Shown: positions 24,848 to 35,100, counted from the first letter of the stretch. The stretch is DNA of 64,000 nucleotides from Pontederia crassipes (GCA_030549335.1 CM060195.1:3025501-3089500); one strand, 5' to 3'. The notes: generated by a model from the sequence alone, not told the origin. Made by a program: numbers and translations.

Positions 24848-26759
24848 CGAGTTTCGACAAGGTTCAAATTCAGGATTTGTTGCTCTGTTAGCATATTAAC
24901 TTAGTTCTTTTAATCAATTTTTTTTAAAAGTTTATGTCAATAAGAAGAGCATTACTCAACTAAGATGGCAGATAACAAAATCTTCCTATGAAGTATTTTC
25001 TATATAGTGGAAATCATGTGGTTTTAATAGAAATGGAACTTTTTCAAGGGGAAAAGGATGATTACATGATTTGAATAGTCATCCTTGGTGTATATATAGT
25101 CAAGAGAAGTTAAAAAAGGAAGCACGACTGTGAGTGTCAAACAAAACTAATCCAAAATGACCAAAACACAAAACCCCCCTCCCAGTCCCTAAGCAAAAAA
25201 GGTGCATGATGTATAATGTTCTTAATTTAATGTCTCATTCCCTCAAAATTTGTGCAGTTGCTCTTAGCAATATGATCCACAAGTCAGCCAATTCGATCTG
25301 CTTTGGCTGTCCATGCGCCACTGCCCTAAAGGCCCTCCAAAATATCTCCTCTAAGGAAGCATTAATCTGGGGCCCCATCACCTATCGTCAAACTTTCATA
25401 TCGGAAATAACTGTTTTTTCATGTATAGTCACTGAATTTACTTTGTCTTCAGGAACATGGTCCAATTGAGATGCCAAATCCTCCTCCACAAACATTAATA
25501 TTTGAGCCTTTTATTGAGACTGATGAAATAATTGTTCCTTCTAAATCTACGAATGATATTACTTGTCGTCTGAGGTGGGAAGGATCTAGTCAATGGGTTG
25601 AAATCACAGTTGGTGTTGTTGGCACTTATGGTAAAATGCATTCACTTAATCCTAGCATTACCATCAAAGAAACTGGTGATATACTATCACTTGAGGAGAA
25701 GTTTCAAGGTATGCTTTTCCTTTTATTTTAATTAGTCAAGCAATAAGGGCATTTCAGCATATTGATACCTCTTTCTTCACTTTATTCTAATGAGATTACA
25801 AAGACTAAGTCTGCTAGCATATATAAGGTTTTGATATCTGACATTTAACTCTTTCTTTTTTTTTTTGGATGTCTGACATTGAACTTTCGAAGGACCATGA
25901 AAGAGATTAACTCTCCAACACAGATTTAATGTTTTTTTGAAACAAGAAAGGATAAGAATATAGATCTTTGCTTTTGGGTCTTCTAATAACTTAATAAGTG
26001 CAACGCACAAGCATAACTTGTGAGAAATAGTTGCATCCAAAATTTCAGCTAGCTCTGTCTTGCAAAATTAAGGTTTTACATATGTAAGCCTGTTGGGATA
26101 TCCAGTTTTTTTTTTAAAGTATTTGCTTATTACGTTGAAATTTTTTTCATCAACGAATATTTCTACTACGGGGTGCTTGGCAGTTTTTTTTATCCAATAA
26201 AAACACATCATTTTTAGTTAAGCGCATTGTAAATAAGTTTTCTGATCCCACCTGCATGCATTTTCTTCTCTGTCACTACTGTAAGCTCAACTGAGCACAT
26301 GTCCTCGTGCCATTTTTTTCTTCTCCTCTACAACAAAAAAATGCTCTTCTTTTATTTGTTTCATTTGAAAGTTTTGTTGATGTGTTTAATTTTTAAACTT
26401 TCCATATAATTTTTTCATATAGACCATATATACTGGTATAGCTAATATAATAAAATATTTGGCAATGATTAATTGGGTTTGCATTATTTAACTAATTTAA
26501 TTTATACTTTCAAAACGAAATTAGATCTAAAATATTTCATATTATAACTAAAATATAGAAATTGTACAAATATTGAAATAAATTAATTTTCAATTCTTCT
26601 AAAAAAATATATTTTTCAGTTAGTATACTATTGAAGAAATGGGATGACTTAAAATAAGCAAAAAGAAAGAAATCAAACCCCTAAATTTTTTTTGGATGAG
26701 CTCTAGTTTTAACAGGTCGATTTAACTTTATTCTAATTTATTTGATTTCTCAACATGTT

Positions 26760-26795
<36 letters not shown>

Positions 26796-29700
26796 TTCAT
26801 TTTTGACATCAAGTGGGTTTTTTTTGTTTATTTTATTGTAATCCATTTATTTTAAAATGTGATATACATTGGTTTTAAATATTTTTACTTTTTTTTACAA
26901 AGGATCCAAACAAGGTCGAAGCTTATTTAAGATGGATGATCTTATTGTCAACCTATATGTACAATGCTTAGCTATCATACAAAGGGACCTGATTCTGAAG
27001 AAAACAAACACAGTCATTTCTGTTTGTATACACAGAAAACAAACACAGACATTAGACAGGCAGAGATCATATGGTGTAGAACAAAGAAGCATATGAACCT
27101 TCTGCCCCAAAGTCACCAATCTTTATTTATGAGTCCTGAGCATTAGCCATTTAGTTTAGGCCTTTTGATCAGTTGTTTTCCTTTTATTAGGTTTCCTAGG
27201 GTGCAAAGGATGTTTGAAATTATACATAAACTCAGATGCAAGAAAATTTTTGATAGAACTATTTGATTGGGCAGAAAATTTTTCATTTGGTGTTTGGATG
27301 AAAAATATAATGATGAAAATTAAAAAGTTAATTAGACAGATGAATTCTAATGGGTGTTTGGATAAAAAGTAAGCACTAAAAAGAATTTATTATTTTATGA
27401 GGTGGAAACTTATATTAAAAAAAATATATATTATAATTGATTATTATTAAAAATAAGTGTCGCATGATCTAATAATATTAAATTTAATTCAAATTTTCTT
27501 TGATATGTAATTAATATTATAATTTACGTAAATAATATTAGATTATGTATACTTTTTCAAAAACAATAAAAAATTTAATTAGTAAAATTCAATTGTAATA
27601 CAATAAATAAAATTATTTTATAGTTATTTCGTAAGCAAATAACTTCATTAAAGTTTAAGTTGGAGAGCCTGTGACACAGCTGGGCTCGGGCACCCTGCCC
27701 CTCTGGTTCCCCACTGCCGGGAACTCCACAATGGTGGTTCCCCTTGCCCACTGCCATCACGGTCAGCCTTTGCCGGCGGGCTTGCCTTTCTCCTCTGCAC
27801 AGCAGCCCATGATAGTTCTTGTTTGATAGAGGTCAGTATGACCTACTTTGATCATGATCTTGATTCTTTAACCCCTTTGATAGTTAGGTCGGATCCTGTG
27901 GATATTCCTCTTGTCAATTCAATCATTTTGAATCTTGTTGATGCTCCTATTGAGTTGTCAGTGTTCTCTAGAAAATTGATCCTATGTGGGCTATTCAATT
28001 GATCTTCATACATCAGGTTCTCTAGTTTTTTTTTTTTTTCTTCTTAGGATGAGGAAAGAAAGTATATAACTGGTATTGATATTTGAGAAAGACATTTTTT
28101 TATGCCTCCTATGAGAGTAGATGTCCTCATGGTTTATTGATTATGAAGATTCTAAAGTTCTCACATGAGCCTCATTGTTAGTGCCTTATCATCTGTTGGA
28201 TTGATCACCCGCCCACTGTTGCTGCTTGGATTTACAAATTTGACTTCGACCTTTGAATGTTGTCATTCAACACTTGTATCATCTTGCAACTCATCAAAGT
28301 TGAGTTATTTTTTTCAGCCGGGAAAATTGATGTAGAACGAAGAAGCTTATGGGCATTTTGCCTTGAAGTCGTAGGTCTTTAGTTATGGGCCTTTATCATG
28401 GGCCCATTAGTTTAGGCTTTTTTATTATTTGTTTTCCTTTTATTAGGTTTCCTGGCTATTTGGTACTTATGTTGTTTCAAACTCTACATGACCCTTGTAT
28501 GTTTGTAATAGAATTATGCATGCATGAAAGAAAATTATTCTCTAATTATTTCCTGAGCGGATAATTTAATTAGGATATAAAAGTAGTTTAATTTAGTAGT
28601 TCTCCATTGTCATGTTTGTCATACTTGCGACTTCATGGTGAGCATGATTAACCTTGTGTAATATATGCTTACTTGTGATATGATGCAACATTTATCCTGG
28701 CAAGTAGGGCTTGGGCCCAGGAAGTGCGCCACTGGTTATTAGTTAGCACTTTATATTTTTCCTATGTTGTACTACAATTTTGCTATTCTTTGTTTCTCGA
28801 ATGTTTTAATCAGTCTTAGATTCTGCGATTAGACAACAAGTAGATTGGTCCAGACTCTAGACAATATTTTGCACTTTGGACTGCACCTTCTTCTATCATT
28901 ATCATTTTTTGTAAACTTCCCATAAGAAAAAATGATGTCTAATAGTAATTCAGACTGTAGAAGTTATGCCTTTGATTATCTTTTGGATTATGTAACAAAA
29001 ATATAATTCACCAGGTGGTACTGGGATAAATTTGACACCGCCTCCAACAGAAATTATCAGGTAAGATTGTTTGTCCCATCCCAAAAAATGCTGAATTTAT
29101 GTTACATGTATTTATAATATTTTGAGTACTCGGTGTGTTTGGTTGATTCTGTATTTGTAACATTTCTTGAAATTTATGTAGTAATAGTAATACCATGTTA
29201 CTACATTGAGTTGATAAACTTAGTAATATATTTATTAATTATAGATTCATTCTGAAATGGGATCCATCAAATGATAGGGAGTCCATGCCCACAAAATAAT
29301 ATAACAATCCTGTGCATCATAATTTAAATATTGTTGTTTTAAAGAAGAATTTTATGTTTTTTCTCTAATTTACTTTTTATAATTTATTGTTTCTTATTTG
29401 GCTCCTTTAATTGTTATAATGCGCTTTCTTTCTCTTAATCTTTCATCTTTCTTATTTATAATATTCTTTTTTTCCTTTCATATACTCTTATTCTCTCTCC
29501 TCGGGTTCTCTCTTTTTCTTATTTTATCTTGTTTCCTTATAATTTTCTTTCTTTCTCTCTCCTTTAGCTCCTCTCTTTCTCTCTATTTTATTTATCTTAC
29601 TTTCTCTTATAGAAACATTTTCTTTTTTTTTCTTTCCTCTAATATCATTAGTTTCTCTCTCCATGAATATCCTTGTTTTCTTTCTCCTATAGTATTCCTC

Positions 29701-31362
29701 ACACTCTCTCATTTGATTTTCTCTTTCCTCTAGTATGGTCGTTTTTGTCTTCCAATATCCTCATTTTCTCTCCCACTCTTTATACTCCCCCTCCCACCAT
29801 CAAAATATTACATTCCATAAACCGAACTCATAATGGTGAGTTGCATGGTTGTAGCGATGGGTGGAGTTGGTATAATATGAATATTTGATTTATTTTCCAT
29901 TGAAATTTGCCTTGAGGATTCTAAACACTTGAATGATGAACAGATGAATTTTGGAATTTTGACAAGAGTTCAAGTCATCTTGTCAATTGAAAGTATCCTC
30001 AATACGTCTGTTCCCAACATATTTTATGAACTCATTTAAAAATAATCAATATATAATTTGGCTACTTCAAATTAATCTTCAGACAAATTTTAGTTCATGT
30101 TACCTTCAAAAAAAGTAGTTCATGTTCTTTAAATAACTATTTGATGTTTGTTTGCATATAAAATTCTTTGAAGCAACCTACTTTGGGCAGTAAAACAAAG
30201 TTGCTTACATTCTCCAACCTTGCATCCACTTATTTCAAGATTTGTAGCAAAACAAAGTTGCTTATGTTCTCCAATCTTGATTTTTTTGTTAGTGATGATG
30301 CCTTACAAAAATGTAAATGAGAGATTGAGATGATAGCGAATACATTGGGTCTTGAAGGCTTTTCACGTATTGATGCCTTCTTGAATGTAACTCCGCCTAT
30401 GTTTTATAGCCGGTCCCAAGCCCGGATAAAGGAGGAGGGTTGTGTTAAGCCCCGACAGCCAGCGTAAAACCCTGTCGAATCTCATGAACATGGATCAACG
30501 AATATGGCGTCGTATGATCCATGTAGCCGACCCCACCTAGTGGGATAAGGCTTTGTTGTTGTTGTTGTTGTTATTGATGCCTTCTTGAATGTACAGAGTG
30601 GGGAGGTAAGTTCATGTTGACACTTGACACTTGACACTTGATGATTCTCTTAGTTTATCGTTGCGTCAAATCAAATTGTGATTCTAGTCAGCTAATTCTT
30701 CAGTGCTTTTCTCCAGTAGTTATGTTTATGTTTACATGTTTCTTGCATATGGTCCATGGTATCTCCTGAATTATGCATGAGGGTCTCATGTATCATACAG
30801 GTTTCCAGGTAGACATTTCTGGTTTGGTAAAGACTTCTTCATTCAGGTTTTTTTGTTATTAGATTGTGGGCAGTGCAGGACATATTTGATTTTTCTGATG
30901 TTTATGTGAACTGATTACTATGAGTATATCCAAGGTTCTAAAACAAGTATATGTACTGTTTGAAGTCTGTCTCGTTCTCACGAGTGGCGTGAATGTGGAA
31001 TACGAATTACAAACCCAATTTGTGGTAAATTGAGGATAGAATTATGCCTAATCAGGACGCCTACATGAGATCCTGCAGTCTAAGAATTATATATTTACAT
31101 GGTCCATCCATAATCTTGTCTCTTCACCAGGTCCTGTTGATAGAAGTTAACACTGTACCTGGAATGACTCCATCGACGGTCCTAATTCATCAGGCATGTC
31201 CCCGGAGTTTCTTTCATCTGCTGTCTGAAGAGCCCCGTAGTCCATGAATTGTTTCACTGTTTCTTGTTCTCTTCATTTCAGGCGCTCGCAGAAGATCCGC
31301 CTATTTATCCTCGTCAATTTTTCAGGATGCTTCTCGACTTGGCCCTTCAAAGATCCAAATAG
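2712..31362 (+). CDS. Ddl: D-alanine--D-alanine ligase family protein, 24 exons, disrupted copy
   Basis: The enzyme family joins two D-alanines with ATP for peptidoglycan; the plant form is expected in plastids. Exons read by eye: 2712-3047, 3481-3552, 3989-4032, 4100-4211, 4535-4606, 4933-4995, 5578-5655, 5747-5839, 5957-6076, 7091-7171, 17987-18202, 18294-18341, 18723-18974, 19374-19477, 19842-20086, 22673-22741, 22838-22902, 23696-23865, 23960-24038, 25453-25708, 29015-29060, 30293-30605, 31131-31193, 31282-31362. All phases agree, giving about 957 aa if the exon 22 insert is removed. The Ser/Arg-rich N-terminus (about residues 1-60) looks like a transit peptide. Module 1 has GICGG-type and [11 protein letters not shown] (about 178-188) motifs; module 2 starts near 498 and has [11 protein letters not shown] (about 647) and EVNTVPGMT (about 915). 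Lesions: AT donor after exon 5, TGA at 30318, SINE in exon 22. I kept the CDS type because exons 1-21 are open, but the copy is probably not functional. Confidence 0.85.
4376..4422 (+). repeat. 5'-truncated Au-type SINE tail
   Basis: The stretch TAGCCGACCCCACCTAGTGG followed by GATAAGACTTTG and (TTG)n matches the last ~47 bp of the two complete SINE copies in this window (24226-24406 and 30390-30572). It lies in Ddl intron 4. No clear target duplication was found. Confidence 0.7.
4535..4606 (+). other. Ddl exon 5 with a non-GT donor
   Basis: The exon encodes [18 protein letters not shown]. Protein alignment to the next exon (cacagcgcttc, starting at 4933 after ..ttgtag) requires splicing right after the AAG codon at 4606, giving the expected D-K-x-x-A-S-L-E-L join in phase. 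The intron would then start ATAATA and end AG. A phase-compatible GT lies at 4617 (paired with acceptor 4938) and would add four or so residues. The site is either a mutated donor, a rare AT-AG intron, or now spliced differently. Confidence 0.6.
5202..5450 (+). mobile_element. TRIM-like miniature LTR element (tentative)
   Basis: Two ~70-bp direct repeats beginning TGTTAAGATTATAAAATC (5202) and TGTTAAAACTATAAAATC (5381) flank about 110 bp, and the second is preceded by a purine run GTAAGGGAGAG like a polypurine tract. The inner sequence includes CTGAGTTCGAACCTCG. This layout fits a terminal-repeat retrotransposon in miniature, in Ddl intron 6. Ends are approximate. Confidence 0.45.
7298..8308 (-). 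repeat. 3' LTR of copia element 1
   Basis: Read on the minus strand it runs TGTTGAATCC ... GATCCTACA, about 1011 bp, and aligns along its length to 16151-17108. It contains two exact CCGGTCGACCGG palindromes (7924 and 7977) and a G21 run at 7318-7338 where the other LTR has only about six Gs. Confidence 0.92.
8309..8322 (-). other. Polypurine tract of copia element 1
   Basis: On the minus strand this reads AAAAAGGGGGAGAT directly before the LTR start TGTTGAATCC, the expected position for plus-strand DNA priming. Confidence 0.75.
8735..10041 (-). pseudogene. Third ORF of copia element 1, downstream of pol (plant transposon-protein-like)
   Basis: A coding track starts at a minus-strand ATG near 10041 (MADDEGI..) and continues through several frames to the stop at 8735. 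The middle has the pattern [20 protein letters not shown] and then ..[22 protein letters not shown], which resembles the domain called putative plant transposon protein often found in plant retroelements. The last 133 codons (9136-8735) are acidic with a heptad-like stretch [21 protein letters not shown], probably a coiled coil. At least three stops or frameshifts interrupt it. Some copia lineages carry an extra 3' ORF (env-like in Sireviruses); whether this is homologous cannot be settled here. Confidence 0.6.
10949..12290 (-). pseudogene. Reverse transcriptase and RNase H part of copia element 1 pol
   Basis: Read right to left, RT begins near 12287 with [20 protein letters not shown] and [11 protein letters not shown]. 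It continues after a stop/frameshift around 11990 with the catalytic YVDDI motif (near 11875), then TAxSRSNI-like and [12 protein letters not shown]. RNase H ends with [13 protein letters not shown] and ADIFTKPL before the stop at 10949. These are standard copia pol landmarks. A frame break near 11260-11425 and missing joins make it inactive. Confidence 0.9.
12400..13960 (-). pseudogene. Protease and integrase part of copia element 1 pol
   Basis: The protease motif WYLDSGC..HMTGD is readable on the minus strand at about 13910-13950. The pre-integrase region has an FCDSCK-like segment near 13460. The integrase core begins near 13376 ([20 protein letters not shown]) and includes DFSRFTW and [13 protein letters not shown] sequence near 13100. 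The linker to RT ([10 protein letters not shown] near 12840) follows. Several stops and frameshifts are present. Confidence 0.8.
14128..14621. mobile_element. hAT-type MITE inserted in copia element 1
   Basis: A 494-bp non-coding element has terminal inverted repeats TAGGGGTGTTCAC..GGGTCGGGT and is flanked by the perfect 8-bp duplication AGAATAAT (14120-14127 and 14622-14629), the size hAT elements make. The ends are very rich in GGGTCGGG motifs and the middle (about 14270-14480) is AT-rich. It sits in the gag-protease interval of the copia element, so it came later. Confidence 0.88.
15195..16086 (-). pseudogene. gag of copia element 1
   Basis: The first frame (16086-15514) encodes a UBN2-type capsid region with [15 protein letters not shown] and [12 protein letters not shown] blocks typical of copia gag. 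A frameshift near 15500 leads to the second frame (15485-15195), which has the CCHC zinc knuckle [14 protein letters not shown] (near 15290-15320) followed by a lysine-rich tail. It lies directly downstream of the primer site, as expected. Confidence 0.88.
16136..16150 (-). other. Primer-binding site of copia element 1
   Basis: On the minus strand, next to the 5' LTR, the sequence TTTGTATTAGAGC is a mutated form of the TGGTATCAGAGC site that pairs with initiator Met-tRNA in plant copia elements. Confidence 0.65.
16151..17108 (-). repeat. 5' LTR of copia element 1
   Basis: 958 bp, same ends as the 7298-8308 copy. It differs by scattered substitutions and indels, so the insertion is not very recent. 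It also contains CCGGTCGACCGG palindromes (near 16787 and 16840). Confidence 0.92.
20519..20799 (+). repeat. LTR-like fragment in Ddl intron 15 (tentative)
   Basis: The stretch starts TGTGATAGGAACCTAGTTCC and contains CTATAAATAGGGACTCTTGG near 20660, a TATA-like box with the look of a retrotransposon LTR promoter. No second LTR or coding region was found and the right end is uncertain. It may be a solo LTR. Confidence 0.4.
21085..21426 (-). mobile_element. Poly(A) retroposon inside the MULE
   Basis: A T-run followed by CGAGGAGAAAAAGAATGAC begins a ~340-bp copy of the same retroposon family as the intron 10 one (shared GTGTACAAT, GGCCAAAAAGG blocks). The flanking 16-bp duplication AGCACCAGCACCTGCT (about 21069-21084 and 21427-21442) marks it as an insertion into the GC-rich MULE interior. 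Confidence 0.65.
21571..21720 (-). pseudogene. Captured calmodulin-like (EF-hand) gene fragment in the MULE
   Basis: A 49-codon frame begins [20 protein letters not shown] and ends [12 protein letters not shown]. The first part matches the start of an EF-hand loop (FDAxGNGR) and the second the last EF-hand of plant calmodulin-like proteins (D-x-N-x-D-x-D.. [11 protein letters not shown]). The helix-loop between them is missing, as if an internal segment were deleted after capture. Several Ca-ligand positions are altered (V for D in the first loop). Surrounding GC-rich frames (for example 21935-22141 with a signal-peptide-like start) may be other captured pieces but I do not recognise them. 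Confidence 0.6.
22379..22432 (-). mobile_element. Minimal retroposon scar with target duplication
   Basis: A 26-bp insert, mostly a T run followed by CTGTTGAGAGGA, lies between two perfect copies of TCAGAAGTTCCCTG (22379-22392 and 22419-22432). This is what remains when only the poly(A) end of a retroposon is copied in. Confidence 0.65.
24226..24406 (-). mobile_element. Au-type SINE in Ddl intron 19, minus strand
   Basis: About 181 bp, starting with (CAA)n on the + strand, then AAAGCCTTATCCCACTAGG, and ending ACATAGGCGGAGT. It is the reverse complement of the exon 22 SINE. A perfect 21-bp target duplication (24205-24225 and 24407-24427) flanks it. The (TTG)n 3' tail and the TAGTGGGATAAGG block are typical of the plant Au SINE family. 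Confidence 0.88.
25044..25410 (-). repeat. Third, diverged copy of the poly(A) retroposon family
   Basis: A short T-run and CAAGGGGAAAAGGATGA start (25044) lead into sequence with the same block order as 17109-17347 (..GCATGATGTATAATG..). It ends shortly before Ddl exon 20. No clean target duplication is visible, so edges are approximate. Confidence 0.45.
25709..29014 (+). other. Ddl intron 20, AT-rich with LTR remnants
   Basis: This 3.3-kb intron has a (TA)n run at about 26763-26790 and mostly AT-rich sequence without coding signal. Two similar direct repeats beginning TGGTGTAGAACAAAGAAGC (27072) and TGATGTAGAACGAAGAAGC (28328) share TTTCCTTTTATTAGGTTTCC and look like decayed LTRs about 1.26 kb apart. 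No pol or gag motif could be read between them. Confidence 0.5.
29340..29790 (+). repeat. Polypyrimidine low-complexity tract
   Basis: About 450 bp of almost uninterrupted CTTT/TCTC-rich sequence on the + strand in Ddl intron 21. It produces a spurious 111-codon open frame of Phe, Leu and Ser. Confidence 0.75.
30293..30605 (+). other. Ddl exon 22, broken by a TGA and a SINE
   Basis: The exon follows TTTTTTTGTTAG and ends GGGGAG|GTAAG. In phase it reads SDDALQKCK, then TGA (30318-30320), then [20 protein letters not shown], a well conserved ligase segment. The reading resumes after the SINE as QSGE and joins exon 23 (VLLIEVNT) in phase if the insert and one target repeat are removed. The downstream catalytic exon 23 is therefore cut off twice. 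Confidence 0.85.
30390..30572 (+). mobile_element. Au-type SINE inside Ddl exon 22
   Basis: 183 bp from ACTCCGCCTATG to the (TTG)n tail, including TAGTGGGATAAGG. The perfect 21-bp duplication starting ATTGATGCCTTC lies at 30369-30389 and 30573-30593 and is itself exon sequence. It is in the same orientation as the gene, and its own sequence introduces further stops. Confidence 0.93.
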
Positions 31363-31590
31363 ATGCTTGCGACCTGCTCATGGAGAGAGTATCCTCGTGT
31401 GTTGATCCTAATCTATCTTTTGTAAATATTTGCGTTAGATAGATTGAATAATCCTGATGTAACAGCGCGCAAAGGAGAGGGTGTGCTTATTAATCATGTA
31501 GCTAGCAAGGTCTTTTTACGCTGTACCTCCGTATATATGCTCCTGCATTCGCCGTGATTTTACTGCTATTCATGAGTTGTTTTATGAGAC

Positions 31591-31833
31591 CATTGATAAT
31601 GTCTTAAATCTAAATTCAATTGTAATCCTATATGGTCCTCCTATCTAATCAAGCGCTTCAGCAGAATTTTTCTACGGGGGGCTCGTTAGGGGAGTGCCCT
31701 ATATAAATTTTTTAGGGGTCTAGATAGAGACACATTCTTGTAATCATCATTATAACATAATAAAAAGAGCCGCCGTCATTTTTTCTTCGCATTTTTTTGT
31801 GTTTGTGCGATCCCTCTCTCCTTCTTTTCGTAA
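31591..31833 (+). repeat. 5' LTR of copia element 2, internally deleted
   Basis: It aligns to the start (TTGATAATG, CAATTGTAATC) and end (AATAAAAAGAGCCGCCGTC) of the 3' LTR but lacks roughly 180 bp of the middle. Its first bases are CATT rather than TGTT. Confidence 0.8.
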
Positions 31834-32161
31834 TATCAGAGCTTTAGGGTTCGTCAGCGATTCTCGATCAAGTAGGGGGATGGTGTCACACAACGTGAAC
31901 AAGGAGTCTGGGCGTAATGCTTCTGTTTAACGGCAAAAATAGATCAAGATGCGGATGCTTCTAAAGTAATAAGGAGTCTGGGCGTCGCTCTCAAATGTGT
32001 CAAAGAACAAATAAAAGAAGGAAGACTCGAAGGACAAAGAAAATGAGATCGACTTCGTTACTTTGGCGGCATATGAGGAGAAGGCGCACTCGATGATTTC
32101 TGTTGTGTCTGGTGGATGAGGTGGCAATCGAGGTAGCAGATGAGAAGAAGGTGGTCGATCA

Positions 32162-35100
32162 GTGGTTGAGACTCGAGAGTCTATATATGACGAAGTCTCT
32201 CATCAATTGAAGCAACGTATGTTCTCTCTTCGCATGCAAGAAGGTACCCCTCTAAAGAAACATTTTGGTCAGTTAAATTCTATGTTGATGGAACTGAGAA
32301 ATATCGATGTTAAGATCGAGGGTGAAGATGATTTCCTAATTCTGTTAGTTTCGCTTCTTTCATTATATGAAAATTTTGTTCAGTCAATGATTATCGGAAA
32401 GGAAACTATAAGTCTGGAAGAAATAAGATCGAGTCTCCATACTCATGAACTTCGACATAGGGCATCTGAAAATTTTACAGAGACTCAGGCTGTGGGATTG
32501 ATATGGACCGTTGAAAGGGGACAGTCTTCGAATTTGAAGAAATTCAAGCCAAAGAAGAAGAAAATCACTGCAAAAGACATCTGTAATTACTGTAAGGAAC
32601 CATGTCATTGGAAGAATGAATGCTCGAAGAAGAAGAAGGCTCCCGTCGCTGCGATGGCACATGAAACTGGGAATTTCGAAGATGATTTGGTTCTATCTGC
32701 TTTTGATCAAGGATGTTTGGAAGATAATTAGGTTCTGGATTCGGGGTGTCATATCATATGACTTCGAATAAAGAATGATTCTCATTTTATCAGAAGACTG
32801 ACGGTTGAAATGTCATCATGGACAATAACATGTCATGTGAGATAGTTAGGTGTCAGATCGACTCTAAAGGGTGTCAGATCAATGCTGCTGGTCCTCACGG
32901 TGAAGGATGATGCTACAGTTTTGAAGGGAGTCAGACATAAGTCCTTGTATATATTACAAGGCAAAACAATCTCTAGCGTTGCTGCAGTGGTCAGTTCATC
33001 CGAATCAGAAAAGTTCAGGCCGTGGCACATGCGGCTTGGGCATATGGGTAAGAACGGGATGAATATTCTCAGCAAGCGTGATCTTCTGGGAGAAAAGAAG
33101 ATATTTGAAATCAACTTCTGCAAGCATTGTGTGTTTGGCAAACAACGAAGGTCTCAGTTTGGCAAAGCAGTGCATAGGACGAAGGTGACACTTGATTATA
33201 TCCACGCAGATTGTTGGGGTTCCTCTCGTGTTCCATCATTAGGAAGTGCTAGGTACTTCTTGTCCGTGATTGATAACTACTCGAGGATGACTTGAAGTAT
33301 TCATAATGAAACACAAGAGTGAGTCCTTCAAGGCCTTTAAGCAGTGGAAGGTTTTGGTGAAAACTCAGACGTCGAAGAAAGTGAAGCGCTTTCGCACTAA
33401 TAATGGTTTGGAGTTCTGTTCTGTTGAATTTGATCAGTTCTACAAAGATGAAGGCGTTGCCGGACATCACACAGTCAAAGATACTCCACAACAGAATGGA
33501 GTTGTAGAACGAATGAACATGACACTTCTGGAGAGGATAAGGTGCATGCTCTCTAACGCTGGCCTAAATAGGATATTCCAGGCTGAAGCTGCTAATATAT
33601 CTTGCTACTTGGTGAATCGAAGTCCGACGATTGCGATTGATCTCAAGACTCCAACTGAGATATGATCAGGGAATCCTATTGATTATACTTGTCTAAAAGT
33701 TTTTTTATTGTCCAACATACTATCACGTCAGTGAAGGAAAGTTGGAGCCAAGGGCCAAAGAAGGGGTGTTCGTGGGATATGGTGCAGGAGTGAAGGGATC
33801 TCCTTCAGAACACAAAGTCATCCATAGCAGAAGCATGACCTTTGATGAAGCATCAAGCTTCAGTTGAAGGTGGAGGCTGAAGAGAGTATTAGTAAATAGG
33901 TGGAGGTTGAAATCACTCCAACTAAGGATGAAGCTAAAGGATCACGTCAAGAAGCAAAATCATAACATGAAGAATCTAATGAGCAATCTAAAGAGAAGAC
34001 AAATGCTGTCAGACGTCATCGCAGAGAAGTGAGTCCTCCTAAGCGATATGGCTTCGAGAACATGGTTGCTTATGCACTGTAGGTAGCTGAAGAGGTGGAG
34101 TCCTTGGAGCCGTCCTCTTATAGGGATGTCATCATATGTGCCGAATCTGAACAATGAATTGCTGCTATGGGTGAGGAGATGAAATCTCTTCACAAGAATC
34201 AGACATGGGAGCTGATCAAGTTGCCTAAAGGTAAAAAAGTCGTTGGCTGTAAATGGATCTTCAAGAAAAAAGCTGGAATTTCAAGAGTTGAAGGCATAAA
34301 ATACAAAGCACGATTGGTTGTTAAAGGTTATAGTAAAAAAGAAGGTGTAGACTACAATGAGATATTCTCACATGTTGTAAGACATACTTTAATTAGGATG
34401 CTACTTGCCCTTGTAACACATCAGAATCTAGAGCTCGAGCAACTAGATGTGAAGACTGCTTTCTTCCATGAAGAACTTGAAGAAGACATTTTTATGAATC
34501 AACTAGAGGGATTCTCCATTCTAAGAAAGGAGAGTCAAGTTTGCAGACTGAAAAAATCTTTGTATGGCTTGAAGCAGTCTTTTAGACAATGATATAAGAG
34601 GTTCGACAGTTTCATGATCAGTAAGGGATTCAGCCGAAGTCTATATGATTGTTGTGTATATCACAAGAAGATGAAGGACGGCTCCACCATCTATCTGCTC
34701 TTGTATTTAGATGATATGCTCATTGCTACTAGAGACATGACAAATATTTAGAATTTGAAGAAGCTCTTTAGTGCAAAATTCGATATGAAGGATCTTGATA
34801 CAGCACAGAAGATTTTGGGGATGGAAATTTTAAGGGATCGCACACTGGGTAAACTCTTCGTATCTCAGAAAAGTTATATTGAGAAGATTTTATCTAGGTT
34901 TGGAATGTCTGGAGCGAAACCTTTGAATACTCCATCAGCTGCAAATGTTTATCTTTCTGTTGCCTTTGCACCAAAATCAGAAGTAGATGAGTACATGTCT
35001 CGAGTTCCATGTGTTAGTGCAGTTGGAAGTTTGATGTATGTCATTGTTTGCACAAGATCAGACATTGCTCATGCAGTCAGTGTTGTTAGCAGGTTCATGA

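Noticed and set aside
29398..29733. 111-codon frame of Phe/Leu/Ser
   Set aside because: Arises from a polypyrimidine low-complexity tract inside a Ddl intron.
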